Notes: a model not told the origin generated them from the letters alone. DNA of 64,000 bases from Acidimicrobiaceae bacterium (GCA_020637295.1 JACJWF010000006.1:62001-126000); one strand, 5' to 3'; positions 35,822-43,933 are shown, numbered from the stretch's first letter. Program-made: numbers and translations.

Positions 35822-35837
35822 CGATTCACAGGCCGGT

Positions 35838-35897
35838 TCTAGGGGGCAGGGCCATCCGACACCAGATCCGCCCTGGCGGCGTTGGACCACGCGGTAC
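35838..35897 (-). pseudogene. Remnant of a duplicated lipoprotein gene (C-terminal tail only)
   Basis: On the minus strand this translates to TAWSNAARADLVSDGPAP followed by a stop. It is nearly the same as the last residues of the lipoprotein at 36396 (IAWSNAAKADLVSDGP). DNA identity covers about 55-60 bases (compare 36392-36443) and then ends abruptly. No start or upstream part of the gene is left. Confidence 0.7.
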
Positions 35898-35910
35898 AGC
35901 TGATGCGGGT

Positions 35911-36114
35911 TCAGACGTGGGCAATCAGGGTCGCGGCACCGATTCCCGCGGCAAGACCGTTCAAGACGCCAACCTCCACGGGTCGCCGTTCCGAGGAGTC
36001 GCGGAGCAACGGCTCGACGCAAGCTGCGTGCAGCAATTCGGCACCGACACGTGCTGCATCGTCGCCGTCGCGAAGTGCGATTCCGCACATCCGGCATATG
36101 GGCGATCCAGTCAC
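35911..36114 (-). CDS. Small protein with a zinc-ribbon-like motif and one membrane helix
   Basis: 67 residues from GTG 36114, or 73 from TTG 36132. The N-terminal part has C-R-M-C-G then H-A-A-C about 17 residues later, a C-x2-C/H-x2-C arrangement that could bind zinc. The C-terminal 20 residues (V-G-V-L-N-G-L-A-A-G-I-G-A-A-T-L) are a membrane helix. No family is recognised. It is followed directly by the lipoprotein remnant. Coding is judged from codon use and motif; moderately sure. Confidence 0.5.
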   Translation of the reverse strand: MTGSPICRMCGIALRDGDDAARVGAELLHAACVEPLLRDSSERRPVEVGVLNGLAAGIGAATLIAHV

Positions 36115-36210
36115 GCCGCGATCATCGAACAATGCGAGCGCGATGTCCAGCCACTGCTCACGTCGTCACGACAGCCGGTGTTCTCCGAGGACGATCAAAG
36201 CTGCGATTGG

Positions 36211-36366
36211 CTACTGCTCCACAGCGTCCCATCGGGCGTCGGCGTAGCCCTCGTCGAGGTCCCACCATCCCTCAGCCTTGCCCCTGAACAGCAATGACTT
36301 CGCCGCCACGAGGTCGCTCGCGGACGGCACGGTCACAGCGACGATCGGATCGAGACCCGAACCCAC
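36211..36366 (-). CDS. Possible small protein or gene fragment
   Basis: 51 codons from GTG 36366 to TAG 36211. The peptide (LDPIVAVTVPSASDLVAAK then G-W-W-D-L-D-E-G-Y-A-D-A-R-W-D) has the composition of a real protein and good codon use. No start signal is seen, and it may be the tail of a broken gene, as its neighbours suggest. Confidence 0.35.
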   Translation of the reverse strand: MGSGLDPIVAVTVPSASDLVAAKSLLFRGKAEGWWDLDEGYADARWDAVEQ

Positions 36367-36395
36367 GCCCTGCCGCCCGGATGCGCAGATCGGTT

Positions 36396-36983
36396 CTAGG
36401 GTCCATCCGACACGAGATCCGCCTTGGCGGCGTTGGACCAGGCGATATCGATGAGTTGATCGAGCAGCTCGCGGTCCGGTTGACGGGTGTTGAGCACAGC
36501 CAGAAGGACAACGTCACCGGACACGACGGCGGCCTCGTAGTTGTAGCTGTCCGTCCGGTCGAGGCTCGTGATCAGGAACACGCGCCCCACCGCACCCACG
36601 TTCGGCGGGTCCAGCGCCTCCATCCTCCAACGACTGCCGGACGCGGAGGTGAACTCGCACGGCACGTCCAGGTCGGCACGCAACGCTGCCATCGCTGCAT
36701 CGCCACTGCCGTAGCGTTCGATGCGCTCGCCGAAGATCGGGCCGTCGTCGGGGTCGATCGCCATGGCCACCGCCGCGCTCTGTTCGGGCTGGGCATCGCC
36801 AGATGACGGCACGCCGCAGAACGAGCCTTCACCCGGCTGCACCTCGAAGGGCAGCCAATCGCCGGGAAGCTCCTGAGCATCCACGAGTCCGGTCGACAGT
36901 GACGCGGGCTGCCGTGAGTCGCCACACGCACTGGCGAGAAGGGCAATGATGCACAGCCACCCCGCTCGACGCACGCGGTGCAT
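36396..36983 (-). CDS. Uncharacterised secreted lipoprotein
   Basis: 195 residues from ATG 36983. Signal peptide: basic M-H-R-V-R-R, hydrophobic core, lipobox L-A-S-A-C (Cys 20). The mature part contains two further cysteines (S-F-C-G-V and V-P-C-E-F) that may form a disulfide, and repeated alpha/beta segments ending in L-L-D-Q-L-I-D-I-A-W-S. This is similar in layout to small actinobacterial lipoproteins of unknown role. Its last 18 residues are duplicated at 35838-35897. Confidence 0.75.
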   Translation of the reverse strand: MHRVRRAGWLCIIALLASACGDSRQPASLSTGLVDAQELPGDWLPFEVQPGEGSFCGVPSSGDAQPEQSAAVAMAIDPDDGPIFGERIERYGSGDAAMAALRADLDVPCEFTSASGSRWRMEALDPPNVGAVGRVFLITSLDRTDSYNYEAAVVSGDVVLLAVLNTRQPDRELLDQLIDIAWSNAAKADLVSDGP

Positions 36984-37050
36984 CGTGCCCGAAGCCGGAG
37001 CAGGCTGTCCAGAGCGCAGCGCCGTCCAGAGCACGGACCGGCAGGTCAGG

Positions 37051-37323
37051 TCAGGGGCGAGTGTTGGCCAGGCGGATGGCGCTGATCAGATCCTGGGCGG
37101 CCCCGATGATGTCGACGACGGTGCTGGGTTCCTGACCCCAGAGCGCCCGTGCGGGAATGCTCGCGCGTCGGCGGCCGCTACCGGTGATGATGGTGATCTG
37201 CACGAACTCACTCTGCGGGAGGTCGTCCCGCTCGTCTGGCGGGAAGAGGTCGATCCTGCGGTCGCGATCACCGGCGCTGCGGTCACCCACCAAGGCGAGC
37301 CCGCGGTAGCTACCAGGGGCCAA
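37051..37323 (-). CDS. Uncharacterised small protein
   Basis: 90 residues if started at TTG 37323; GTG codons near 37290 are alternatives. The middle (E-F-V-Q-I-T-I-I-T-G-S-G-R-R-R-A) is beta-rich and the end (V-V-D-I-I-G-A-A-Q-D-L-I-S-A-I-R-L) an amphipathic helix. The gene overlaps the end of the PH-like gene by up to 14 bases, so the two are probably one operon with the lipoprotein downstream. No function recognised. Confidence 0.5.
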   Translation of the reverse strand: MAPGSYRGLALVGDRSAGDRDRRIDLFPPDERDDLPQSEFVQITIITGSGRRRASIPARALWGQEPSTVVDIIGAAQDLISAIRLANTRP

Positions 37324-37909
37324 CGACGGCCTCCCGATACCTGCGAAGAGCGCCGATCTTGACCTCGGAAGGGGTCGTCATGCCCTCCGACATGCCGGAG
37401 GCGCGGGCTGCCGCTTCGAATCCGGGCAACTCGACCAACGACCCATCGGCGAGCACCAGATACGCCTTGGAGGCATCCACGTCTGGGCGGACACCGCCAC
37501 CATGACGCGCACCGCCGAACGAGACCGACAGGCTGAGGAATCGTTCCGGCTCGGTCTCGACGACGCGTGTGTCAACGATGTCGGGCCAGGCGTAGCAACG
37601 CTGCCGACGATAGGCCCCACGAACTGTGACTCCGTGCGGCGACGCTTCAACTCGAGCACGAGCGGTCTTCACCAAGTTGACCGCAGCACCTGTGAACACC
37701 AGCGCGGCGGCCACGCGCGTCACGGTGCCAGCGTGCCCGCTCGCGAACGCCACACTGATGATCGCTGTCCCGATGACGCTCCCGAGAGCCGCCCAGAGCA
37801 GAGCACCGCCCGCCGGACCGAAGCGAAGACTCCCGTTCCTCATTCCAACCGCGAACAAGAAGTCCTCTCCCGGCTCCAGCCGGAACTCGCGGAAGGCCGG
37901 ATCGGGCAC
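37310..37909 (-). CDS. Membrane protein with bacterial PH-like domain
   Basis: 199 residues from GTG 37909. Residues about 33-80 hold two membrane helices. Then come V-E-A-S-P-H-G-V-T-V-R-G-A-Y-R-R and W-P-D-I-V-D-T-R-V-V, the pattern of the actinobacterial low-molecular-weight antigen 6 PH domain (bPH family). The C-terminal part ends in a helix. The role is unknown. CAGACT seven bases upstream would make a leaderless mRNA. Confidence 0.75.
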   Translation of the reverse strand: MPDPAFREFRLEPGEDFLFAVGMRNGSLRFGPAGGALLWAALGSVIGTAIISVAFASGHAGTVTRVAAALVFTGAAVNLVKTARARVEASPHGVTVRGAYRRQRCYAWPDIVDTRVVETEPERFLSLSVSFGGARHGGGVRPDVDASKAYLVLADGSLVELPGFEAAARASGMSEGMTTPSEVKIGALRRYREAVVGPW

Positions 37910-37916
37910 GGGCCTC

Positions 37917-37922
37917 AGTCTG
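37917..37922 (-). promoter_or_regulatory. Leaderless -10 of the PH-like gene
   Basis: CAGACT on the minus strand, seven bases before GTG 37909. Confidence 0.45.
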
Positions 37923-37998
37923 CCTCAGGCCCAACCCGTCGAACGCCCTGCACAGGCGTGCCCCGGCCACCCGCTCGACGACATCGTGCATCGCCGGC

Positions 37999-38012
37999 GG
38001 TTCAGCTGAACC
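37999..38012. other. 14-bp perfect palindrome
   Basis: GGTTCAGCTGAACC lies in the 217-base gap between the PH-like gene and the GT2 gene, about 90 bases upstream of the former. It may be an operator; no partner protein is evident. Nothing else is seen in the gap. Confidence 0.35.
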
Positions 38013-38126
38013 TGCACCGCTCGTTCTGTGGTCCGGTTCGGGACGGAAGCCGCAACGATCCAGACCCAGAAGCGCGAGTGGCGAGAATCAGCCCCAGAAA
38101 CCCGGGGGGTGACCGCCGCGGGCGGG

Positions 38127-38864
38127 TCAGAAGCCTTGGGCGCGGCGGCGGTGGCGGCCGCGGAAGTCGCTGATCCACAGCTTCGCCACCAGCACCAGGG
38201 CCTCGCTGACGATGCTGCCGGACAGCTTGGACTCGCCCTCGGTGCGGTCGGCGAACGTGATGGGGAACTCGACGATCTTCCCCTCGTGGCAGACCAGGCG
38301 GTACGTCATCTCCACCTGGAAGCCGTAGCCCTCGGCCTTCACCGTCTCGAACCCCATCCGCTCCAGCGCGGCGGAGCTGTAGGCCCGGTAGCCGGCGGTG
38401 GCGTCGTTGACCGCCAGGCCCAGCACGCCCGCGGCGTAGCGGTTGCCCCAGCGCGACAGCCACTTGCGCCGGCGCGGCCAGTTGACCACCCGGCCGCCCG
38501 GCACGTAGCGGCTGCCGATGCACAGGTCCGCCCCGTGCTCCACGTTGGCGATCAGCGCCGGCAGCGCCGCGGGCGGGTGCGACAGGTCGGCGTCCATCTG
38601 CACGCAGATCTCGGCGCCGGCATCCATCGCGTGGCGCAGGCCGGCGCGGTAGGCGTTGCCCAGGCCGTTCTTCTCCGTGCGGCGCAACACCTCGATCCCG
38701 CCGAGCTCGGCGTGCAGCGCCTCGGCCCGGTCGGCGGTGCCGTCGGGGCTGCCGTCGTCCACCACCAGCACGTGCACGTCGGGTGCGGCAGCCCGCACCT
38801 CGCGCAGCAGGCGGTCGATGTTGGCGATCTCGTTGTAGGTGGGGACGACCACAGTGGTGCGCAC
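38127..38864 (-). CDS. GT2 glycosyltransferase, polyprenol-phosphate mannose synthase-like
   Basis: 245 residues from GTG 38864. GT-A fold: TVVVPTYNE at the start, V-V-D-D-G-S-P-D-G-T (first acidic motif), Q-M-D-A-D-L-S-H-P-P (DxD-type metal site), G-S-R-Y-V-P-G-G and F-V-E-F-P-I-T-F-A-D-R-like E-F-P-I-T-F-A-D-R-T-E-G-E-S-K. These are the blocks of Dpm1/Ppm1 enzymes, which make polyprenol-phosphate-mannose for lipoglycans and protein mannosylation. There is no membrane domain, as in domain 2 of Ppm1. Confidence 0.9.
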   Translation of the reverse strand: MRTTVVVPTYNEIANIDRLLREVRAAAPDVHVLVVDDGSPDGTADRAEALHAELGGIEVLRRTEKNGLGNAYRAGLRHAMDAGAEICVQMDADLSHPPAALPALIANVEHGADLCIGSRYVPGGRVVNWPRRRKWLSRWGNRYAAGVLGLAVNDATAGYRAYSSAALERMGFETVKAEGYGFQVEMTYRLVCHEGKIVEFPITFADRTEGESKLSGSIVSEALVLVAKLWISDFRGRHRRRAQGF

Positions 38865-38872
38865 GGCTCGGC

Positions 38873-38882
38873 ACTCTACGCT
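38873..38882. promoter_or_regulatory. Overlapping divergent leaderless promoters
   Basis: Minus strand TAGAGT (38873-38878) lies eight bases before the GT2 GTG. Plus strand TACGCT (38877-38882) lies seven bases before GTG 38890. The two hexamers share two bases, so only one polymerase can bind at a time. Confidence 0.55.
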
Positions 38883-38889
38883 GGTCGCC

Positions 38890-39168
38890 GTGACCGACGA
38901 CGATCGCCCCCTCTCCGCGCTCCCGTCCCCTGCCGCCCGGGCCGCCGCCTTCGTGTCCATCATCCTCGGCGGGTTCGCCGGCGGGCTGATCGGCTACACC
39001 CTGGTGGAGCTGCAGTGCCACGGCAACTGCGGCCTCGCCAAGGGCATCGGGGCGCTGGTCGGCGCCGTCGTGGCGGCCCTCGGGATGAGCGTCGTCGCCG
39101 TCCTCGTGCTGCGGGCCCTCGGCGAATGGCGCCAGATCGAAGCCCGCGAGCGGGCCGGCGGCTCGTGA
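38890..39168 (+). CDS. Small membrane protein before the IMPase
   Basis: 92 residues from GTG 38890. Two membrane helices (about 17-37 and 52-74) flank a short loop with L-Q-C-H-G-N-C-G, whose two cysteines may form a disulfide. A basic/acidic C-terminal tail is cytoplasmic. It overlaps the inositol-monophosphatase gene by four bases (GTGA). No family is recognised. Confidence 0.7.
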   Translation: MTDDDRPLSALPSPAARAAAFVSIILGGFAGGLIGYTLVELQCHGNCGLAKGIGALVGAVVAALGMSVVAVLVLRALGEWRQIEARERAGGS

Positions 39169-40034
39169 CCGGCTCGACCGAGCCGACCGAGCCGACCGGG
39201 CAGACCGACCTGGCCGAGTCCCTCACCCACCTCGCCGCACGCCTGGCCACGGAGGCCGGCCGCGCCGCCCGCGACGGGCGGGCCGCCCGCGGCATCGCCG
39301 CCAGCGCCACCAAGTCCACCGCCACCGACATGGTCACGGAGTTCGACAGGGCCAGCGAGGCCTTCATCGTCGCCGGCCTCCAGCAGGAGCGGCCCGACGA
39401 CGGCATCGTCGGCGAGGAAGGGGCGTCCACCGAGGGCACCACCGGGGTCAGCTGGCTGGTGGACCCGATCGACGGCACCACGAACTTCCTCTACGGGCTG
39501 GCCGGATGGGGCGTCAGCATCGCCGCCCGCCAGGACGGCGAGACCATCGCCGCCGCCGTGTACCTCCCCGCCACCGACGAGCTCTTCACCGCCACGCTCG
39601 GGCAAGGTGCCCGGCTCAATGGAGAGCCCATCCGCTGCAGCACCGCCACCGCTCTTCCCCTCACGCTGGTGGCCACAGGGTTCGGCTACCGCCCCGAGCA
39701 GCGTGCGGTGCAGGCGGCCAGGGTGGCGGCGCTCCTCCCCCAGGTGCGCGACCTGCGCCGTTTCGGCGCCGCCTCCGCCGACCTGTGCTACGCCGCCGCC
39801 GGCCGGGTGGACGCCTACTTCGAAGAGAACCTCGGCCCCTGGGACATCGCCGCCGGCGAGCTGATCGCCCGCGAGGCGGGCTGCCGCACCGGAGGGCTGG
39901 ACGGCGGGAAGGCCCGGCCCTCGACCCTCCTGGCGGCCGCGCCCGGCATCTTCGAACCCCTCCGCGATCTGATCGCCCGGATCGACGCGGACCTGGCGGC
40001 CGGGCGTTCCGCCGCCGTCCAGCCCAACCGCTGA
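39165..40034 (+). CDS. Inositol monophosphatase family protein
   Basis: 289 residues. The metal sites are G-E-E-G (near 85), W-L-V-D-P-I-D-G-T-T-N-F (near 97-108) and G-P-W-D-I-A-A-G with the third aspartate. These make a lithium-sensitive-type sugar-phosphate phosphatase. It may supply myo-inositol for phosphatidylinositol, in line with the mannosyltransferase genes, or act on histidinol or fructose phosphates. GTG 39165 overlaps the upstream stop. Confidence 0.93.
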   Translation: MTGSTEPTEPTGQTDLAESLTHLAARLATEAGRAARDGRAARGIAASATKSTATDMVTEFDRASEAFIVAGLQQERPDDGIVGEEGASTEGTTGVSWLVDPIDGTTNFLYGLAGWGVSIAARQDGETIAAAVYLPATDELFTATLGQGARLNGEPIRCSTATALPLTLVATGFGYRPEQRAVQAARVAALLPQVRDLRRFGAASADLCYAAAGRVDAYFEENLGPWDIAAGELIAREAGCRTGGLDGGKARPSTLLAAAPGIFEPLRDLIARIDADLAAGRSAAVQPNR

Positions 40035-40056
40035 GCGCATCACCCGACTGACCTGG

Positions 40057-40062
40057 CAAGAT
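40057..40062 (+). promoter_or_regulatory. Leaderless -10 of the two-component operon
   Basis: CAAGAT, seven bases before GTG 40070. This spacing is the reason to prefer GTG 40070 over ATG 40061, which would overlap the hexamer. Confidence 0.5.
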
Positions 40063-40069
40063 GTGGGGC

Positions 40070-40750
40070 GTGGGAACTCGCATCCTGGCCGTGGAAGACG
40101 ACGAGCGCATCCGCTCCGCGGTCAAGCTGGCGCTCGAGGACGAAGGCTGGACGGTGGACGAAGCCGGCAGCGGCGAGGAAGCCATCGACCTCTTCGCCCG
40201 CTCAGCCCCCGATGTCGTCCTGATCGACATCATGCTCCCCGGCATCGACGGCTTCGAGCTGTGCCGCAGCCTGCGACGCAACAGCGACGTGCCGATCGTG
40301 ATGGTCACCGCCCGCAACGACACCCACGACGTGGTCGCCGGGCTGGAGGCCGGGGCGGACGACTACCTCACCAAGCCCTTCGCCCCGAAGGAGCTCTCGG
40401 CCCGCATCCGCGCCCTGCTGCGGCGCATCCGGCCGATCAGCCCCAACCACGCCAAGCTGACCTTCGGCGACCTCGAGATCGTGCCCGACGAAGGCAAGGT
40501 CACGCGCGCCGGCGAGGAACTGCATCTCACGAAGACCGAGTTCCGCCTGCTGTGCGAACTGGCCCAGAACCCGGGCCGGGTGTTCAGCCGGGAGAGCCTG
40601 CTCGACAAGGTGTGGGGCTACGACTACTTCGGAGACGGCCGCCTGGTGGACGTGCACGTTCGCCGCCTGCGCACCAAGGTGGAGGCGGACCCCGCGAACC
40701 CGCGCCACGTCGTCACCGTGCGCGGCCTGGGCTACCGACTCCAGTCGTGA
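40070..40750 (+). CDS. OmpR-family response regulator (MtrA-like)
   Basis: 226 residues. Receiver domain: acidic pocket V-E-D-D-E-R near residue 8, phospho-aspartate in D-V-V-L-I-D-I-M-L-P-G (near 53) and lysine in L-T-K-P-F-A-P. The winged-helix output domain begins with L-T-F-G-D-L-E-I-V and ends G-L-G-Y-R-L-Q-S. It overlaps the sensor kinase gene by four bases. With the kinase and the lipoprotein behind it, this is the MtrA-MtrB-LpqB order, which controls wall growth and division in actinobacteria; the target genes here are unknown. Confidence 0.93.
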   Translation: MGTRILAVEDDERIRSAVKLALEDEGWTVDEAGSGEEAIDLFARSAPDVVLIDIMLPGIDGFELCRSLRRNSDVPIVMVTARNDTHDVVAGLEAGADDYLTKPFAPKELSARIRALLRRIRPISPNHAKLTFGDLEIVPDEGKVTRAGEELHLTKTEFRLLCELAQNPGRVFSRESLLDKVWGYDYFGDGRLVDVHVRRLRTKVEADPANPRHVVTVRGLGYRLQS

Positions 40751-42222
40751 CCGACACCACGGCCGCGACCGTGCGCCCCACCCGGACGCAACGGCTCACG
40801 CGGGCGCTCGCCGAACTGCAGCCCCGCCGCGTCGGCCTGCGCACCCGCGTGCTCCTCATGTTCGCGTTCGGCGCCCTCTTCCTGTCCGGTTTCCTCGCCG
40901 CGGCGGCGTACTCGTTCGCCCGCAGCAGCCTGGTGAACCAGCGCGACCGGTCCGGCATCGAGCAGGCCTACCGCGACGCGCAGGTGGTCCAGAACGAGCT
41001 GAGCTCCAACAACCCGTCGGCCACCAACGCGGTGCAACGCCTGCAGGCGCTCGGTGTGGCCCGCTTCGTCATCAACTACCGCAGCGCCTGGAACGCCAGC
41101 TCGGCGAAGTACACCTCGGACCAGATCCCCGCGTCGCTGCAGACGCGGGTCCTCACCGATGGGCAGCCATCCCGCATGATCACCACCGTCGCCGGCCAAC
41201 CAGTGCTGGTGGTTGGCATCCCCCTCACCGTCACGGAGGCTGCGTACTTCGAGTTCGTGCCGATGGACGACGTGGATTCGACGTTGCGCAGCGTCCTCTT
41301 CAGCCTGCTCTTCGCCGGCATCATCACCACCGTCGCCGGCGGCGGGCTGGGCACGCTGGTCGCCAGCAGGGCCGTCCGTCCGCTGGGCGACGCCGCGCAG
41401 GCGGCCAAGGCCATCGCCGGCGGGCGGTTGGACACCCGGCTCGCCCCCACCGACGACCGTGACCTCAGCATCCTCTCCAACGCCTTCAACGACATGGCCG
41501 CCGCCCTCCAGGCCCGGGTGGAACGCGACGCCCGCTTCGCCAGCGACGTCAGCCACGAACTGCGTTCCCCGCTGATGACCCTGGCGGCCAGCGTGGAGGT
41601 GATGAAAGCCCGCCGCGACGAGATGCCCGAGCGCGCCCAGGCGGCGCTGGACCTGCTGGTCGCCGACGTCACCCGCTTCCAGGGCTTGGTCGAGGACCTG
41701 CTGGAGATCTCCCGCTTCGACGCCGGCGCCATCCGCCTGAACCTGGAGGAACTGCTGGTGGCGGAGTTCGTCCGCAATGCGGTGGCCGTCAGCACGGCGC
41801 CGGCCACGCCCGTGGCGGTCACCGAGCGCGGCGAGCGGGTGCTCATCCAGGGCGACCGGCGCCGCCTGGCCAGAGTGGTGGCCAACCTCATCGACAACGC
41901 CCGCCTCCACGGCGGTGGCCCCGCCGAGATCACCGTCACCGAACCCGAGGGGGAAGGCGAGCCGCTCGGCCATGTGTGGATCATCGTCGAGGACCACGGC
42001 CCCGGCGTGCCCGAGGAGGAGCGCAACCTGATTTTCGAGCGCTTCGCCCGCGGCGCCGTTGCCGGCCGGCGCAGCACCTCCGACGGCGCCGGCCTCGGCC
42101 TGTCACTGGTGGACGAGCACGTGCGCATGCACGGAGGGCGGGTGTGGGTTGAGGACCGGTTGGACGGCGAGCCCGGGGCCCGCTTCGTGCTGGAGCTGCC
42201 GGCCGAGGAGTTGACCGAATGA
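40747..42222 (+). CDS. Membrane sensor histidine kinase (MtrB-like)
   Basis: 491 residues from GTG 40747. First membrane helix about 35-58, extracytoplasmic sensor region to about 175, second helix about 180-203, HAMP domain, then H-box F-A-S-D-V-S-H-E-L-R-S-P-L with the phospho-histidine near residue 268. N-L-I-D-N-A-R-L-H, E-D-H-G-P-G-V-P and G-A-G-L-G-L-S-L-V form the ATP site. It overlaps the response regulator and the lipoprotein gene by four bases each, so the three products are made together. Confidence 0.93.
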   Translation: MTDTTAATVRPTRTQRLTRALAELQPRRVGLRTRVLLMFAFGALFLSGFLAAAAYSFARSSLVNQRDRSGIEQAYRDAQVVQNELSSNNPSATNAVQRLQALGVARFVINYRSAWNASSAKYTSDQIPASLQTRVLTDGQPSRMITTVAGQPVLVVGIPLTVTEAAYFEFVPMDDVDSTLRSVLFSLLFAGIITTVAGGGLGTLVASRAVRPLGDAAQAAKAIAGGRLDTRLAPTDDRDLSILSNAFNDMAAALQARVERDARFASDVSHELRSPLMTLAASVEVMKARRDEMPERAQAALDLLVADVTRFQGLVEDLLEISRFDAGAIRLNLEELLVAEFVRNAVAVSTAPATPVAVTERGERVLIQGDRRRLARVVANLIDNARLHGGGPAEITVTEPEGEGEPLGHVWIIVEDHGPGVPEEERNLIFERFARGAVAGRRSTSDGAGLGLSLVDEHVRMHGGRVWVEDRLDGEPGARFVLELPAEELTE

Positions 42223-42836
42223 AGGCCCGCCTCGCCATCCTCACCATGGCCGCCGCGCTGGGCGCCAGCGCCTGCGGGATCAGCGCCGACGACGCCCCCC
42301 GCGACATCCCTGCCGGCCAGCAGAGCCCCCTCGGCGTCAACTCGGACAGCGGCGCCGGCGCCTCGGTCGGCACGGCACGCATCTACCTCCTGCTGCCCGA
42401 CGAGCCGGGTGGCTCGCTGCACCTCACCTCGGTCGCCAGAGACGTGCTGGACAGCCCGGAACGGGTACTCACCGCGCTGTTCGCCGGCCCCAACGCGGCC
42501 GAGTCCAACGCCCAGTACCGCACGGCCATCCCCACCGGCACCACGCTGCACTCGGCGGTGCTGCGCGGCGGCACGCTGCGGGTCGACGTGTCGGAAGAGC
42601 TGCTCCAGCTCTCCGGTGAGGCGCTGGTGGGCGCGGTCGCCCAGATCGTGTTCACCGGCTCGGAGCTGTCCGGCGTGCGTTCTGTGAGGATCGTGGTGGA
42701 CGGGGTGGACCAGCAGTGGCCGGCCGGCAACGGCGAGCTGCGTTCCACCGCTTTGACCGTGTACGACTACCCCGGCCTGGTGCCGTCCGCCCAGCCGAGC
42801 TACCCGGCCATCCCGTCGCCCACCGAGCCGGAGTGA
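42219..42836 (+). CDS. GerMN-domain lipoprotein (short LpqB-like)
   Basis: 205 residues. Signal peptide with lipobox G-A-S-A-C (Cys 19). A 35-residue linker leads to a GerMN domain: I-Y-L-L-L-P-D then L-T-A-L-F-A-G-P-N and T-L-H-S-A-V-L-R-G-G-T-L-R-V-D-V-S. LpqB proteins behind mtrAB have one or two GerMN domains followed by a beta-propeller; here the propeller is missing. It probably regulates the kinase outside the membrane. The stop is 54 bases before the convergent pfkA end. Confidence 0.85.
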   Translation: MKARLAILTMAAALGASACGISADDAPRDIPAGQQSPLGVNSDSGAGASVGTARIYLLLPDEPGGSLHLTSVARDVLDSPERVLTALFAGPNAAESNAQYRTAIPTGTTLHSAVLRGGTLRVDVSEELLQLSGEALVGAVAQIVFTGSELSGVRSVRIVVDGVDQQWPAGNGELRSTALTVYDYPGLVPSAQPSYPAIPSPTEPE

Positions 42837-42890
42837 CCGCGGCCGCCCCGTGCGCATGGCAGCCTGCGTGCGCGTCGGCGCCACGGCAGG

Positions 42891-43925
42891 TCAGCCGAAG
42901 AACACCTCGGCGACGTCGTGGTACAGGCTCATGTCCACGCCCCGTGTCTTGCCAACGGTCTCCTTCAGGGGCACCGTCACCACGTCGTCGCCGTGCATCG
43001 CCACCATCTGCCCCCACGCGCCGGCGTGCACGGCATCGATGGCGGCGACGCCGTAGCGGGTGCTGAGCACGCGGTCGAACGCCGTCGGCGTGCCGCCGCG
43101 CTGGATGTGGCCGAGCAGGACCATGCGGGTCTCGAAGCCGGTGCGGTCCTCGATGGCGTGGGCGATCGTCTCCGCCACCCCACCGAGGCGCACATGACCG
43201 AACTGGTCGTACACCTTGTCGCGCGCCCGCATCGTGCCGATGCGCGGCTCGGCACCCTCGGCCACCACCACGATCGAGGCATATCGGCCGCGCTCGTGGC
43301 GCTGGTGGAGCAACTCGCAGACGTCCTCGATGTCGAACGGGCGCTCCGGGATGAGGATGGCCGTGGCCCCACCGGCGATGCCGGCGTGGGTGGCGATCCA
43401 GCCACTGTGACGGCCCATGACCTCCACCACCATCACCCTGTCGTGGCTCTCCGCTGTGGTGTGCAGGCGGTCGATGGCGTCGGTGGCGATCTGCACGGCC
43501 GTGTTGAAGCCGAACGTGATGTCCGTGCCGACCACGTCGTTGTCGATCGTCTTCGGCACGCCGATGATCGGCAGGCCGAAGTCCTCGTGCAGGTTGCAGG
43601 CCACCGACAGCGAACCGTTGCCGCCGATCACGACCAGCGCATCGAGCCCCAACTGGGCGAACGACTCCACCACCGCCTCCGGGCCGCCCTCGTGGTCGTA
43701 CGGGCTGCCCCGTCGGGTGCCGAGCAGGGTGCCGCCACGGGGCAGCATGCCGCGCAGCGACCCGACGTCCAGCGGCATGAACCGACCCTCGCGCACACCG
43801 TCCCATGCGTCGAGGAAGCCGATCAGTTCGTCCTCATGCACGGTCTCGCCCTTGCGGACGATCGCGCGGATGACCGCGTTGAGGCCCGGGCAGTCGCCCC
43901 CACCTGTCAGAATGCCCACTCGCAC
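42891..43925 (-). CDS. pfkA: 6-phosphofructokinase, group III type
   Basis: 344 residues from GTG 43925. G-I-L-T-G-G-G-D-C-P-G-L-N is the nucleotide loop. V-V-I-G-G-N-G-S-L has Gly at the position that favours ATP (Asp there favours pyrophosphate), while G-V-P-K-T-I-D-N-D has the Lys typical of group III enzymes. This pair is also seen in ATP-using actinobacterial enzymes, so ATP is the likely donor. E-V-M-G-R-H-S-G-W and H-I-Q-R-G-G-T-P bind fructose 6-phosphate. TAGCCT lies eight bases upstream. Confidence 0.94.
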   Translation of the reverse strand: MRVGILTGGGDCPGLNAVIRAIVRKGETVHEDELIGFLDAWDGVREGRFMPLDVGSLRGMLPRGGTLLGTRRGSPYDHEGGPEAVVESFAQLGLDALVVIGGNGSLSVACNLHEDFGLPIIGVPKTIDNDVVGTDITFGFNTAVQIATDAIDRLHTTAESHDRVMVVEVMGRHSGWIATHAGIAGGATAILIPERPFDIEDVCELLHQRHERGRYASIVVVAEGAEPRIGTMRARDKVYDQFGHVRLGGVAETIAHAIEDRTGFETRMVLLGHIQRGGTPTAFDRVLSTRYGVAAIDAVHAGAWGQMVAMHGDDVVTVPLKETVGKTRGVDMSLYHDVAEVFFG

Positions 43926-43933
43926 GTGGTCAC

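Noticed and set aside
42891..43925. Pyrophosphate-dependent phosphofructokinase
   Set aside because: Although the P-K-T-I-D-N-D lysine is present, the donor-site residue is Gly in G-G-N-G-S, as in ATP-using group III enzymes.
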